The translations under genes and the position numbers were made by a program. Under the pieces are notes generated by a model that was not told the origin of the DNA, did no database searches, and was given only the letters and a program-made list of their open reading frames with translations. This document shows positions 7,479-17,324 of a stretch of DNA of 42,180 nucleotides, one piece after another (the first letter of the stretch is position 1; every line of letters begins with the position of its first letter). Source of the DNA: Caryophanales bacterium. GTDB lineage: Bacteria; Bacillota; Bacilli; Bacillales; Amphibacillaceae. Location: the NCBI GenBank assembly GCA_029257405.1, contig JARIBO010000005.1, forward strand, positions 1 to 42,180, written 5' to 3'.

Positions 7479-8771
7479 ATGTCAATAGTAGCAAAGTGGG
7501 ATAAAAAAGAAGGTAACGAAGGTGAATTAACAATTAATGTATCAGCAGAGAAATTTGATGAGGCATTAAATGAAGCTTATAAAAAAGTTGTTAAAACAGT
7601 AACTTTACCAGGATTTAGAAAAGGTCGTATACCAAGAAATATTTTTGAAAACCAATTCGGTGTAGAATCATTGTATCAAGATGCAGTCGATATTGTATTA
7701 CCTACAGCTTATGAAGCAGCAATTGATCAAACGGAAATTTTCCCAATCGATCAGCCAGCAGTAGATATTGAACAAATCGAAAAAGGAAAAGAATTAATTT
7801 TCAAAGCAGTTGTAACTGTTAAACCAGAAGTTAAATTAGGAGAATATAAAGGTTTAGAGTACGAAGCTGAAGAAGTAGATGTTACGGATGAAGAAGTAGA
7901 AACAGCTCTTGAAGACCTACGTAAGGGTCAAGCAGAACTTGTTCTTAAAGAAGAAGGAACTGTTGAAGATGGTGATACAGCGGTTATTGATTTTGAAGGA
8001 TTTATTGATGGAGAAGCTTTCGAAGGTGGTAAAGGTGAGAATCATTCATTAGAAATAGGAGCTGGACAGTTTATTCCAGGATTTGAAGAACAATTAATAG
8101 GTAAATCAGCTAATGAAGATACTGAAATTCAAGTAACTTTCCCAGAAGATTATCAAGCATCTGAATTTGCTGGTAAAGAAGCAACTTTCAAAGTTACAAT
8201 CCATGAAATTAAACAAAAAGAATTACCTGAACTAGATGACGATTTTGCGCAAGATGTTGATGAAGAAGTCGAAACTTTAGCAGAATTAAAAGAAAAGAAA
8301 AAAGAAGAGTTGCTTTCAAATAAAGAATTAGCAGCAGATAACAAAAAACGTGAAAGTCTATTACTAAAAGCTTCAGAAAATGCAGAAATCGACATTCCAG
8401 AAGTAATGGTTGAAACTGAGCTAGGTAACATGCTCCAAGAATTTGAACAACGTATCCAAATGCAAGGGATGACTTTAGAAAACTATTACCAGTTCTCTGG
8501 AGAAACTGAAGAAGGCATTAGAGAGCAAATGAAAGAAGATGCTCTTAAACGCGTTAAATCTAACTTAACACTAGAAGCTATTCTAGAAGCAGAAGAGTTA
8601 GAAGTTGAAGAAGCTGATATCGATGCTGAATTAGAAGAAATGGCGAAGATGTATAGTATGGAAAAAGAACAAATCTTAGGAATGCTCGGTGGTAATGCTG
8701 ACGTATTAAAAGAAGATTTAAAGATTAAAAAAGCAATGAACTTTATTGTAGAGCAAGCAAAAGCAATCTAA
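7479..8771 (+). CDS. tig: Trigger factor, ribosome-associated chaperone and prolyl isomerase
   Basis: 430 residues, the usual length. The N-terminal ribosome-binding domain contains the signature [13 protein letters not shown] (about 44-56; the canonical motif is GFRxGKxP). The FKBP-type isomerase domain spans about 150-245 ([23 protein letters not shown] and [15 protein letters not shown]). The C-terminal helical chaperone domain is strongly acidic. The protein sits at the ribosome exit tunnel and shields nascent chains. Start supported by GGAGGGG 8 nt upstream. It has its own promoter and terminator and precedes clpX as in most Firmicutes. Confidence 0.97.
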   Translation: MSIVAKWDKKEGNEGELTINVSAEKFDEALNEAYKKVVKTVTLPGFRKGRIPRNIFENQFGVESLYQDAVDIVLPTAYEAAIDQTEIFPIDQPAVDIEQIEKGKELIFKAVVTVKPEVKLGEYKGLEYEAEEVDVTDEEVETALEDLRKGQAELVLKEEGTVEDGDTAVIDFEGFIDGEAFEGGKGENHSLEIGAGQFIPGFEEQLIGKSANEDTEIQVTFPEDYQASEFAGKEATFKVTIHEIKQKELPELDDDFAQDVDEEVETLAELKEKKKEELLSNKELAADNKKRESLLLKASENAEIDIPEVMVETELGNMLQEFEQRIQMQGMTLENYYQFSGETEEGIREQMKEDALKRVKSNLTLEAILEAEELEVEEADIDAELEEMAKMYSMEKEQILGMLGGNADVLKEDLKIKKAMNFIVEQAKAI

Positions 8772-8773
8772 CA

Positions 8774-8808
8774 AAACAAGGTGCAAATAATTTGCACCTT
8801 GTTTTTAC
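8774..8808 (+). terminator. tig terminator
   Basis: A 15-bp perfect stem (8774-8788 with 8792-8806) begins just after the tig stop and ends in a T run. Confidence 0.9.
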
Positions 8809-8950
8809 AATTTAAATACTTTAAAATTATCAATTCATAGATTAATAGTTTGAATTGTTTTATTTTTAATCATCTATTTGATATGATTAATATGACCATA
8901 TAGTTTATGCAAATAAACAAAATGAGTTAAACGCTTAGGGGTGAGGTAGA

Positions 8951-10231
8951 ATGTTCAAATTCAATGATGAAAAGGGACAGTTAAAGTGTTCTTTTTGTGG
9001 AAAAGATCAGGAATCAGTACGTAAATTGGTCGCAGGACCAGGTGTATATATATGTGATGAGTGTATTGAACTTTGTACTGAAATCGTTGAAGAAGAAATT
9101 GGTACTGAAGAAGAAGAAGTGGAATTTAAAGAGATACCTAAACCAAAAGAAATTTGTGATACACTTGATAGTTATGTAATTGGACAAGATCAAGCTAAAA
9201 AGAACCTTTCAGTAGCTGTTTATAATCATTATAAACGTGTTAATTCAACTAAAAAAACAGATGATGTAGAAGTATCTAAAAGTAATATAGCCATGATAGG
9301 ACCAACGGGTAGTGGTAAGACCTTACTGGCGCAGACTTTAGCTCGAATTATAGATGTTCCTTTTGCAATAGCAGATGCGACTTCGTTAACAGAAGCAGGT
9401 TACGTTGGTGAAGATGTTGAAAATATATTATTAAAATTAATTCAGGCAGCAGATTATGATGTTGATCGTGCTGAAAAAGGAATTATTTATATTGATGAAA
9501 TTGATAAAGTAGCTCGTAAATCAGAAAACGCTTCTATTACGCGTGATGTTTCTGGTGAAGGGGTTCAGCAAGCATTGCTTAAAATAATTGAAGGTACAGT
9601 AGCAAGTGTTCCGCCACAAGGTGGAAGAAAGCATCCACATCAAGAATTTATCCAAATTGATACAACGAATGTACTGTTTATTGTAGGTGGAGCATTCGAT
9701 GGTGTAGATGAAATTATTAAACGTAGATTAGGTAAACAAGTTATTGGTTTTGGTGATGATGAAGGTGAAGTTGACTTAGACACACCAGAGTTATTATCAA
9801 AAGTATTACCAGAAGATTTACTTGGTTATGGATTAATTCCAGAGTTTATCGGTAGACTCCCTATTATTGCTAGCTTGCAACCATTAGATCAAGATACTTT
9901 AATAGAAATTTTAACTAAACCTAAAAATGCATTGATTAAACAATATCAAAAATTATTTGAAATAGATGATGTTGAACTTGAGTTTGAAGAAGAAGCATTA
10001 ATTGAAATAGCTAAAAGTGCTATGGAACGTAAAACTGGTGCTCGTGGCTTAAGGTCAATAATTGAAACAATTATGCTTGATATTATGTTTGAACTCCCAT
10101 CTCGCACTGATATAGAAAAGTGTGTTATTACTAAAGATACAGTCTTAAATGAAGAAAGAAATCCTAAAATTGTATTTAAAGATGGAACAGTCGTTGAAAG
10201 TGTTAAAGATCTACCAAAAGAAAGTGCATAA
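8951..10231 (+). CDS. clpX: ATP-dependent Clp protease ATP-binding subunit ClpX
   Basis: 426 residues, a AAA+ unfoldase that feeds substrates to ClpP. Seen in order: the zinc-binding domain with C13, C16, C35 and C38; Walker A GPTGSGKT (117-124); the pore-loop segment around [10 protein letters not shown]; Walker [10 protein letters not shown]; the IGF-type ClpP-docking loop in [12 protein letters not shown]; and sensor 2 [18 protein letters not shown] at 8938-8946 precedes the ATG. A gap of 140 bp to lon holds a long terminator-like hairpin, so clpX and lon are probably separate units. I see no CtsR heptad repeats in the upstream region. Confidence 0.98.
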   Translation: MFKFNDEKGQLKCSFCGKDQESVRKLVAGPGVYICDECIELCTEIVEEEIGTEEEEVEFKEIPKPKEICDTLDSYVIGQDQAKKNLSVAVYNHYKRVNSTKKTDDVEVSKSNIAMIGPTGSGKTLLAQTLARIIDVPFAIADATSLTEAGYVGEDVENILLKLIQAADYDVDRAEKGIIYIDEIDKVARKSENASITRDVSGEGVQQALLKIIEGTVASVPPQGGRKHPHQEFIQIDTTNVLFIVGGAFDGVDEIIKRRLGKQVIGFGDDEGEVDLDTPELLSKVLPEDLLGYGLIPEFIGRLPIIASLQPLDQDTLIEILTKPKNALIKQYQKLFEIDDVELEFEEEALIEIAKSAMERKTGARGLRSIIETIMLDIMFELPSRTDIEKCVITKDTVLNEERNPKIVFKDGTVVESVKDLPKESA

Positions 10232-10251
10232 ATAATAGCTTTGAAGCAAAT

Positions 10252-10334
10252 AGAGGCTGTCTCAATTAATTTTGCTCCTTTTATTCGTTTTAATAAATAA
10301 TGGAGTTATTAATTAATGGAGCAGTCTCTTTTTT
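10252..10334 (+). terminator. Long imperfect hairpin between clpX and lon
   Basis: AGAGGCTG (10252-10259) pairs with CAGTCTCT (10322-10329) with one G-U. The arms continue inward through AATTAAT/ATTAATT and CTCC/GGAG blocks, giving arms near 28 nt that are not fully complementary, then a T run at 10329-10334. It is most simply the clpX terminator, though its size is unusual. Confidence 0.6.
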
Positions 10335-10370
10335 AATAATAATTTAACTGAGTCGTATGGAGGTTTGGAT

Positions 10371-12692
10371 ATGAATAAAAATCAAAATGAACTACCACTA
10401 ATTGCTTTAAGAGGATTACTAGTTTATCCATCGATAACTATTAATCTAGATGTAGGTAGAAAAAAATCAGTAGAAGCAATTAAACAAGCAATGAACAATA
10501 ATAAAGAAATTATTTTAGTTTCACAAAAAGATTTGATGGTGAATGAACCGACTGAAAAAGATTTATATGAAGTTGGAATTATTGCTAAAATAACAAATCT
10601 ATTAAAATTGCCTAATAATACTGTACGTATAACAATTGAAGGACTCTCGCGTGTTAAAATAAATGAGTATATTGAAACAAAAGATCTCTTTACAGCTGCT
10701 TATACTGATATTATTGATAAGCCTGTATCTGAAATAGAAGCAAAAGCTTTAAATAGACAATTACTTGAGCAATATCAAGAATACATTGAAACAACAAAGC
10801 GTGTTAGCGATGAAAAGTTATCTGAAGTACTAGAAATTGAAGACCCTCATAAACTGACTTATTTAATTGCTAATGAATTATCAATTAGTATTAAAGAAAA
10901 ACAAAATTTACTCGAAAATTCTGATATATTTGATAGAAATGGAAAATTAATTATCATTCTATCTACTGAACAAAAAATAGTTAACATAGAAAAAGAAATT
11001 GGTAAACGTGTTCAAGCTTCAATGGAAAAAACACAAAAAGATTTCTTTTTACGTGAACAATTAAAGGCTGTTCAAGAAGAACTAGATGATTCAGAAGGTA
11101 ATTTAAGTGAAGTAGACAAATTAAAAGAGAAAATTGAAGCTGCTAAAATGCCTGAAAATGTTAATGCTGCAGCATTAAAAGAATTAAGTCGCTATGAAAA
11201 AATACCACAAAATTCTGCAGAAGGTTCAGTTATTTTAAATTATATAGATTGGTTAACTTCGATCCCATGGTTTGAAAAAACTGAAGATACGATTGAAATA
11301 AAGCGAGCAAAAACAATACTTGATGAAGATCATTACGGACTGGATAAAATTAAGGAAAGAATTCTTGAATATTTAGCTGTTCAAAAATTAACAAATACAA
11401 TTAAAGGACCTATACTTTGTTTAGTTGGACCTCCTGGAGTTGGAAAAACATCTCTAGCAAAATCAATCGCTCGTTCAATTAATCGAAATTTTGTAAGAAT
11501 TTCATTAGGTGGTGTACGTGATGAGGCAGAGATCAGAGGTCACCGCAGAACCTATATTGGAGCAATGCCTGGTCGTATTATTCAAGGCATGAAACGAGCA
11601 GAATCCATTAATCCCGTTGTTTTACTTGATGAAATAGATAAAATGGCGAGTGATATGAGGGGGGATCCTTCTTCTGCAATGTTAGAAGTGTTAGATCCAG
11701 AACAAAACAGTAAGTTTAGTGATCATTTTATTGAAGAAACATATGATTTATCAAACGTATTATTTGTTGCAACAGCTAACAGTGTTATGAATATTTCAGG
11801 ACCTCTACTCGATCGTATGGAATTAATTTCATTATCGGGTTATACAGAAATTGAAAAACAACATATAGCTAAAGAACATTTAATAGGTAAACAAATTAAA
11901 GAAAATGGTTTAACTAAATCACAGCTTCAAATTCGTGATGATGCTCTTTTAACTGTTATTCGTCGTTATACAAGAGAAGCAGGAGTACGTGAATTAGAAC
12001 GAACAATCGCAGCTATCTGTAGAAAAGCAGCTAAAATAATTATTTCTGGAGAGAAAAAGCGCGTTGTCGTTACAGATAAAATGTTAATAGAAATGTTAGG
12101 AAATTATAAGTACTCTTATGGATTAATGGAAAAGACAAATCAAATTGGTACTGCTACAGGACTTGCTTACACTGCTTTTGGTGGGGATATATTATCAATA
12201 GAAGTTGCTCACTATCCAGGTAAGGGTAAGCTTGTTTTAACTGGTAAATTAGGAGACGTCATGAAGGAGTCAGCCCAAGCGGCATTTAGTTATATTCGTT
12301 CACGATTAGATGAATTGCATATTGCACCTGATTTTCATGAAAAAAATGATATCCATATTCATGTTCCAGAAGGAGCAACACCAAAAGATGGACCTTCAGC
12401 AGGAATAACAATTGCAACTGCTTTAATTTCTTCACTAACAGGAACGCCTGTGAAAAAAGAAGTTGGTATGACTGGTGAAATAACATTAAGAGGACGCGTT
12501 TTACCAATAGGTGGTTTGAAAGAAAAATCATTAAGTGCACATCGTTCAGGTTTGAGAACAATTATTATTCCTGAAGAAAATAAAAAAGACATTGATGATA
12601 TACCTGATAGTGTGAAAAAAGATTTAACATTTATTCCAGTTACACATTTAGATGAAGTCTTAAAACACGCATTAGTGGGTGTTACAGAATGA
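10371..12692 (+). CDS. lon: ATP-dependent protease La (LonA)
   Basis: 773 residues, full length for LonA. The N-terminal substrate-binding LON domain (about 1-200) is followed by a coiled-coil stretch, the AAA+ module with Walker A GPPGVGKT (353-360) and Walker [11 protein letters not shown], and the protease domain with catalytic S676 in PKDGPSAG and K719 in GGLKEK. It degrades misfolded and regulatory proteins. The ATG at 10371 lies 6 nt after TGGAGGT; an upstream in-frame TTG at 10365 has no room for a ribosome binding site. The place between clpX and engB matches Bacillus, whereas Staphylococcus species such as S. aureus lack lon. The engB start overlaps its stop. Confidence 0.97.
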   Translation: MNKNQNELPLIALRGLLVYPSITINLDVGRKKSVEAIKQAMNNNKEIILVSQKDLMVNEPTEKDLYEVGIIAKITNLLKLPNNTVRITIEGLSRVKINEYIETKDLFTAAYTDIIDKPVSEIEAKALNRQLLEQYQEYIETTKRVSDEKLSEVLEIEDPHKLTYLIANELSISIKEKQNLLENSDIFDRNGKLIIILSTEQKIVNIEKEIGKRVQASMEKTQKDFFLREQLKAVQEELDDSEGNLSEVDKLKEKIEAAKMPENVNAAALKELSRYEKIPQNSAEGSVILNYIDWLTSIPWFEKTEDTIEIKRAKTILDEDHYGLDKIKERILEYLAVQKLTNTIKGPILCLVGPPGVGKTSLAKSIARSINRNFVRISLGGVRDEAEIRGHRRTYIGAMPGRIIQGMKRAESINPVVLLDEIDKMASDMRGDPSSAMLEVLDPEQNSKFSDHFIEETYDLSNVLFVATANSVMNISGPLLDRMELISLSGYTEIEKQHIAKEHLIGKQIKENGLTKSQLQIRDDALLTVIRRYTREAGVRELERTIAAICRKAAKIIISGEKKRVVVTDKMLIEMLGNYKYSYGLMEKTNQIGTATGLAYTAFGGDILSIEVAHYPGKGKLVLTGKLGDVMKESAQAAFSYIRSRLDELHIAPDFHEKNDIHIHVPEGATPKDGPSAGITIATALISSLTGTPVKKEVGMTGEITLRGRVLPIGGLKEKSLSAHRSGLRTIIIPEENKKDIDDIPDSVKKDLTFIPVTHLDEVLKHALVGVTE

Positions 12693-13273
12693 AAGTAATT
12701 AAAGCAGAGATTATTACAAGTGCTGCAAAAAAAGAACAATATCCACAAACTAATTTAAAAGAAGTTGCATTAGCTGGAAGATCAAATGTTGGTAAATCAT
12801 CATTTATCAATAAAATAATCAATCGACGAAATCTTGTAAGAACTTCCTCTAAACCAGGTAAAACACAAACCTTAAATTTTTATAATATTAATGATGTTTT
12901 ATGTTTTGTCGATGTGCCTGGTTATGGTTATGCAAAAGTACCTAAAGCAGAAAAAGATAAATGGGCAAGGATGATGGAAGAATATTTTGAATCACGAGAA
13001 GAATTAGGCTTAGTTATGTTAATTGTTGACCTTCGTCATAATCCTACTCAAGATGATATTAAAATGTATCATTATATTAAACATTTTGGCATACCAATTG
13101 TTATTGTCGCAACAAAAGCTGACAAAGTTAAAAAAAGTATGAAGCAAAAAAATATAAATCAAATTAAAATAAAAATGGAAATGGACTTAAATGATCCAAT
13201 TATCGCATTTTCTTCTGAAACAGGGGAAGGAAAAGACCAAGTCTGGCATTATTTAACTCAATATATAAAATAA
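12689..13273 (+). CDS. engB: Ribosome biogenesis GTP-binding protein EngB/YsxC
   Basis: 194 residues, TrmE-Era-EngA-EngB-Septin family GTPase needed for large ribosomal subunit assembly. The G motifs are complete: G1 GRSNVGKS (30-37), G2 region KPGKTQT, G3 DVPGYG, G4 TKADK and G5 SSETG. ATG overlaps the lon stop (ATGA), so lon-engB translation is likely coupled. Length and start are normal. Confidence 0.97.
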   Translation: MKVIKAEIITSAAKKEQYPQTNLKEVALAGRSNVGKSSFINKIINRRNLVRTSSKPGKTQTLNFYNINDVLCFVDVPGYGYAKVPKAEKDKWARMMEEYFESREELGLVMLIVDLRHNPTQDDIKMYHYIKHFGIPIVIVATKADKVKKSMKQKNINQIKIKMEMDLNDPIIAFSSETGEGKDQVWHYLTQYIK

Positions 13274-13302
13274 AAAACAATCGCTTAGCGATTGTTTTTT
13301 TG
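13272..13302 (+). terminator. engB terminator
   Basis: A 13-bp stem (13272-13284 with 13288-13300, loop TTA) is followed by T. It begins at the last base of the stop codon. Confidence 0.9.
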
Positions 13303-13315
13303 TTTGTAAAATATT

Positions 13316-13595
13316 TTATCGCTTTCTAAATAACATGTAGAAGCCAAACGCGATTAAAAATCGGCAACCGATTATCGCTTTCTAAATAACATGTAGAAGC
13401 CAAACGCGATTAAAAAATCGGCAACCGATTATCGCTTTCTAAACAACATGTAGAAGCCAAACGCAATTAAAAAATCGGCAACCGATTATCGTTTTCTAAA
13501 TAACATGTAGAAGCCAAACGCGATTAAGAAAATCGGCAACCGATTATCGTTTTCTAAATAACATGTAGAAGCCAAACGCGATTAAGAAAATCGGC
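13316..13595 (-). repeat. Tandem repeat array of 56-58 bp units, copies of the 3' end of the adjacent gene
   Basis: Five copies begin with TTATCG at 13316, 13372, 13429, 13486 and 13544, giving unit lengths 56, 57, 57 and 58. The rightmost copy is the real 3' end of the membrane-protein gene (13544-14026): stop codon plus the last codons up to 13595. Copies four and five are identical over 52 nt; copies one to three differ by a few substitutions and by the length of an A run. The linker between copies adds ACCGA and builds a palindrome AATCGG-CAA-CCGATT at 13359-13373, 13416-13430, 13473-13487 and 13531-13545. Read on the minus strand each is a 6-bp hairpin followed by a T run, that is, a small terminator. 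Confidence 0.93.
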
Positions 13596-14026
13596 CAAAA
13601 TGATTCTAAAAATTCTACAACGCCATAAAACCATTTAAAAGCATCTGGTAAAGTAACTGAAAATATTAAAACTAAAGAAATACTAATTAAAATAATTCCT
13701 GGTATTAATCCTAAATGTGTTTGTAAAGACCTTATAACAAAAGCAACTCCAGCTATAAACATAAAAATAGACCAATGATCAATCCAAAAATCATAATTTT
13801 CCAATCCGTGAAAGTGAACCCCGAGTCCAACTAAGAGAACGCCTGTAAAAATATGTTCATATTCATGTGTTGAGTAACTATGGATTAAAAATACAATACC
13901 AATAATCATTAAAACAGTAGGCCAGGAATAAAAGCTTTCAAACAACGACAAATTTAATTGCTTTATTAGAAAATAGATTCCTATTCCGATTAACAAATAT
14001 CCAATAAAACTATTTTGTTTTTTCAT
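13544..14026 (-). CDS. Small polytopic membrane protein with LiaI/LiaF-like transmembrane region
   Basis: 160 residues with about five to six hydrophobic segments and little else. The pattern of short helices with GIGIYFL, PTVLMIIGIVFLIHS, GVLLVGLGVHFHG and a final FWPIFLIAFGFYMLFRKR is that of the LiaI-LiaF-like/DUF5668 membrane region found in cell-envelope stress proteins. No cytoplasmic C-terminal LiaF domain is present. GAGGTGG 8-9 nt upstream on the minus strand supports the start. It is convergent with engB. Its last 14-15 codons and stop have been duplicated four times downstream, leaving the reading frame itself intact. Function is not known; a role in envelope stress is only suggested by the fold. 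Confidence 0.75.
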   Translation of the reverse strand: MKKQNSFIGYLLIGIGIYFLIKQLNLSLFESFYSWPTVLMIIGIVFLIHSYSTHEYEHIFTGVLLVGLGVHFHGLENYDFWIDHWSIFMFIAGVAFVIRSLQTHLGLIPGIILISISLVLIFSVTLPDAFKWFYGVVEFLESFWPIFLIAFGFYMLFRKR

Positions 14027-14198
14027 AAAAAGTCCACCTCATCTAAATATCAATATAACTTTATAGTGGAATTTTGTACAGTTATAACATTAAAATGTAA
14101 AATAATTCCATTTAATTGTCCAAAAAATGTTATAATTGTGTAAATGTAATGTAAAGTTCATATAGAATTCATATTCAACTGATATGTCATTTGTCTTA

Positions 14199-14207
14199 TG
14201 GTAGAAT
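14199..14207 (+). promoter_or_regulatory. Candidate extended -10 promoter of the hem operon
   Basis: TGG-TAGAAT forms an extended -10 about 45 bp before hemA. No convincing -35 is seen. A second -10-like TATAAT lies at 14131-14136. Which one is used is not decided by the sequence. Confidence 0.35.
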
Positions 14208-14252
14208 AATAATCACAACAATTTAGGTGATTGTTATAAAGGGGAAATGATT

Positions 14253-15605
14253 ATGCATATTATACAAATTGGATTTAATTATAAACTAACACCTATAGAA
14301 ATAAGAGAAAAATTTTCCTTTAGTGAAGAAACAATTAGTGATGCGATGGTAAATTTAAATCAGTATAAAAGTATTTTGGAGAATGTTATTATTTCTACAT
14401 GCAATCGGACAGAAATATATATTGTATCAGATCAATTACACACAGGACGTTATTATGTAAAACAGTTTTTATCAGATTGGTTCGATATTCCTATGGAAGA
14501 ATTTACGCCTTATTTACAAATTTTAGATAATGACAATGCAATAGAGCATTTACTGCGCGTTTCTGCAGGTTTAAATTCAATGGTTCTAGGAGAAACACAA
14601 ATCTTAGGCCAAGTTAGAGATGCCTTCTTATTAGCTCAAAAAATTAAAACAACGGGAACAATTTTTAATGAACTTTTTAAACGTGCAATTACATTTTCAA
14701 AAAAATCACATAGAGAAACAGCGATTGGTGAAAATGCAGTTTCAATAAGCTATGCAGCTGTAGAATTATCAAAAGAAACATTAGGAAATATCACAAATAA
14801 AAAAGTAGCTATTTATGGAGCAGGTGAAATGGCTGAACTTGCTGTGCAAAACTTAGTAAGCTCAGGTGTTAGCGAAATTACTGTTATTAACCGCTCGCTT
14901 GAACGTGCAAAAGAACTTGCAATTAAATATAATGCTAAAGCAGTGAGTGCTGATTTAATAAATGACGTATTATTAGATTCAGATATATTAATTAGTTCGA
15001 CGTCGGCAAAGAATCCAGTACTTAGTAAAACAGATTTAGGGCCAATTCAAAAAAATCGGGAGGGAGAGCCATTATTTTTAATCGATATAGCAGTTCCAAG
15101 AGATTTAGATGCTAACATATCCGAATTAGATAATGTGTTTTTATATGATATAGATGATTTACAACATATTGTGGACAAAAATTTAGAAAAACGAAAAATG
15201 GCTGCAGAACAAATTGAATTAGGTTTAGAGTATGAAATTGTTAGTTTTAAAGAGTGGGTTATAAATTTAGGAGTTGTACCAATTCTTTTTGCGCTTAGAG
15301 AAAAAAGTTTGTCAATCCAAGCAGAAACTTTCGCTAGTATCAATAGGAAAATACCTGATTTAACAGAAAGAGAAAAAAAAGTGATAAGTAAGCATACTAA
15401 AAGTATTATTAATCAAATGATAAAAGAGCCAATTATCCAAGCAAAAGAAATGGCTGGTCGAGAAGATTCTGAAGAATTACTTGCATTATTTATTGATATA
15501 TTTGGCATTGATAATGAGATTAAACAAGATGTGGGCGAGCGGATTAAACGTACTAGAAACATTGCACAACCAAAATATGAAGAAGCTTATTTAATAGATA
15601 ACTAA
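14253..15605 (+). CDS. hemA: Glutamyl-tRNA reductase
   Basis: 450 residues. It reduces glutamyl-tRNA to glutamate-1-semialdehyde with NADPH, the first committed step of C5 heme synthesis. The catalytic cysteine is C50 in ISTCNRTEIY, the canonical position; LGETQILGQVRDA follows, then the Rossmann NADPH domain with GAGEMAELA and the C-terminal dimerisation helices. The start at 14253 is preferred to the ATG at 14247 because AAGGGG ends at 14244, which leaves 8 nt to 14253 but only 2 nt to 14247; the N-terminus MHIIQIGFNYK also aligns from there. It heads hemA-hemC-hemD-hemB-hemL. The 46-bp gap to hemC contains no hemX. Confidence 0.96.
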   Translation: MHIIQIGFNYKLTPIEIREKFSFSEETISDAMVNLNQYKSILENVIISTCNRTEIYIVSDQLHTGRYYVKQFLSDWFDIPMEEFTPYLQILDNDNAIEHLLRVSAGLNSMVLGETQILGQVRDAFLLAQKIKTTGTIFNELFKRAITFSKKSHRETAIGENAVSISYAAVELSKETLGNITNKKVAIYGAGEMAELAVQNLVSSGVSEITVINRSLERAKELAIKYNAKAVSADLINDVLLDSDILISSTSAKNPVLSKTDLGPIQKNREGEPLFLIDIAVPRDLDANISELDNVFLYDIDDLQHIVDKNLEKRKMAAEQIELGLEYEIVSFKEWVINLGVVPILFALREKSLSIQAETFASINRKIPDLTEREKKVISKHTKSIINQMIKEPIIQAKEMAGREDSEELLALFIDIFGIDNEIKQDVGERIKRTRNIAQPKYEEAYLIDN

Positions 15606-15651
15606 GTATTTTAAATATAATTTGTTAAAATCTAAAAAAAGGATGTATTTT

Positions 15652-16575
15652 ATGCGAGAACTTATTGTAGGTAGTCGTGAAAGTAAATTAGCCATGATTC
15701 AAACAAATTTCATAATTGAAGCGTTAAAAAAAGAAGGTATTAATAATCCAATTAAGATTAAAAAAATCGCAACAAAAGGAGATAAAATACTTAATGTCGC
15801 TTTAGATAAAGTAGGTGGCACAGGTATTTTTATCAAAGATTTAGAAACACTATTGCGAGATGAAAAAATCGATTTTGCAGTCCATAGTATGAAAGATTTA
15901 GATTCACAAATGCATCCTGACTTTACTATTGCAGCTATACCTGAACGTGAAGACCCACGTGATGCGTTAATATCTAAAGATCATATTAAGCTAGCAGATC
16001 TTAAAAAGGGTGCTGTAATTGGAACAAGCAGTGCAAGACGTGGTGCACAAATTAAAGCAATACGTCCAGATTTAAAAACAATGTGGATTAGAGGTCCTAT
16101 TGATTCAAGAATTGAACAATTAAATAAAGGTAATTTTGATGCCATTATTTTAGCAGTTGCAGGACTTAATCGCATGAATTTAAGTGACGAAGTCATTACA
16201 GAGTATTTAGAGATTGATCGCTTCGTTCCATCAGTTGCGCAAGGAGCTCTCGCTATTCAATGCCGCAAAAGCGACCTTGACATGATTAATATTTTAAAAG
16301 TGATTAATGATCCTTTAACTGAGCAAGCGACACTCGCAGAACGTTATACACTTAGTTTATTAGACGAAGACGACCAAGCACCAATCGGTGTATATGCATC
16401 TGTTAAAGATGAAAAAATAACAATCTATGCTTCGATTGCTTCATTAGAAGGAACAGATTTAATTACTTATTCTGCCTCTGGAGAGGATTATAAAGAAGTA
16501 GCCAAAAAAGTAGCCAATGAATTGATATCTAGAGGTGCATTAGATATCATTAAAAATTCAAAACAAGGATTATAA
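15652..16575 (+). CDS. hemC: Hydroxymethylbilane synthase homologue lacking the cofactor cysteine
   Basis: 307 residues, normal length. The family reaction joins four porphobilinogen molecules into hydroxymethylbilane on a covalently held dipyrromethane. Recognisable: GSRESKLAMIQ (R9), KVGGTGIF (K53), VHSMKDL with the catalytic aspartate (D82), GTSSARRGAQ (both arginines), IRGPIDSR and AERYTL. The segment that should read GGCQVPIG reads EDDQAPIG (codons 16366-16386), so the cysteine that carries the cofactor (C242 in E. coli) is D241. The lysine equivalent to E. coli K59 is T57, and RGN is RGP. The frame is open, so this is not a frameshift. It could be a true enzyme with altered cofactor attachment, a divergent or inactive copy, or a consensus error. 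Start 15652 is 8 nt after AAGGA. Confidence 0.88.
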   Translation: MRELIVGSRESKLAMIQTNFIIEALKKEGINNPIKIKKIATKGDKILNVALDKVGGTGIFIKDLETLLRDEKIDFAVHSMKDLDSQMHPDFTIAAIPEREDPRDALISKDHIKLADLKKGAVIGTSSARRGAQIKAIRPDLKTMWIRGPIDSRIEQLNKGNFDAIILAVAGLNRMNLSDEVITEYLEIDRFVPSVAQGALAIQCRKSDLDMINILKVINDPLTEQATLAERYTLSLLDEDDQAPIGVYASVKDEKITIYASIASLEGTDLITYSASGEDYKEVAKKVANELISRGALDIIKNSKQGL

Positions 16576-16577
16576 AA

Positions 16578-17324
16578 ATGGAATTAAGAAATAGTAATAT
16601 ATTAGTAACAAGAGAGTCAACACAAGCAGTTGAGTTTAATCAGATGATAGAACAAGCGTCAGGAAATGTCTTAAGGGCACCACTCATAAAAATAAATCCA
16701 ATAAACTTTAAAAAAATAAATCCCACAAATTATCAGTGGTTATTTTTCACGAGTGCTAATGGTGTTGATTGTTTTATGAGTCAAATGGACAATCATGAAT
16801 TTCTAAAAAAAATACAAATCGCTGCTGTAGGTCATAAAACAGAAAACGCTCTTAAAAAATATAATGTTAAAGCTGATTTTATTCCGACAGTGTATAATGC
16901 TGAAGAAATGTCAAAAGAATTTTTAATGAAATATCCAACAGCAACGCGTATATTACTTATTCGGGGTAATTTGTCACGCAATGTGTTACCTGATTATTTT
17001 AAAAAACATAAAATAGATTTTGAAATGATTGTTGTTTATGAGACCGTAGTAAATAAAGCAATTAAATCTAAATTGAATTATATATTTAAAACTGAAAAAA
17101 TTGATTATATAACGTTTATGAGTCCATCAACGATTAAAAGTTTCTTAGAACTACTTGATAATAAATATCATGAGGTTGCCCTTAATACAAAAGTTGTTTG
17201 CATCGGAACAACTACTGAAAAAATAGCCTTACAATACGGTTTTAAGAAAGTAAGCATACCGCTTCATTTTACAGCTGATAGTATGCTAGAAAAAATAGCT
17301 TCACTTGAAAGGATGACAAATTAA
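16578..17324 (+). CDS. hemD: Uroporphyrinogen-III synthase
   Basis: 248 residues, a poorly conserved family recognised by its two-lobed pattern and context. The N-terminus [20 protein letters not shown], the middle [11 protein letters not shown], and the C-terminal [16 protein letters not shown] with [12 protein letters not shown] are the usual landmarks. It cyclises hydroxymethylbilane with inversion of ring D. It begins 2 nt after the hemC stop, with AAGGA inside the end of hemC, and shares 1 nt with hemB, so it is certainly in the operon. Confidence 0.92.
   Translation: MELRNSNILVTRESTQAVEFNQMIEQASGNVLRAPLIKINPINFKKINPTNYQWLFFTSANGVDCFMSQMDNHEFLKKIQIAAVGHKTENALKKYNVKADFIPTVYNAEEMSKEFLMKYPTATRILLIRGNLSRNVLPDYFKKHKIDFEMIVVYETVVNKAIKSKLNYIFKTEKIDYITFMSPSTIKSFLELLDNKYHEVALNTKVVCIGTTTEKIALQYGFKKVSIPLHFTADSMLEKIASLERMTN

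Noticed and set aside
8809-8950. CtsR operator before clpX
   Set aside because: No tandem GGTCAAA heptads were found; clpX is also usually outside the CtsR regulon.
12359-12748. 129-codon open frame on the minus strand inside lon
   Set aside because: Antisense shadow of the conserved LonA protease domain, without a ribosome binding site or family resemblance.
13316-13595. CRISPR array
   Set aside because: Units are contiguous with no variable spacers, are longer than normal repeats, and are copies of the adjacent gene's 3' end; no cas gene is near.
14130-14144. PerR box upstream of hemA
   Set aside because: TTATAATTGTGTAAA matches only 11 of 15 positions of the PerR palindrome and has a poor right half. 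Although B. subtilis hemA is PerR-regulated, such matches are common in AT-rich DNA.
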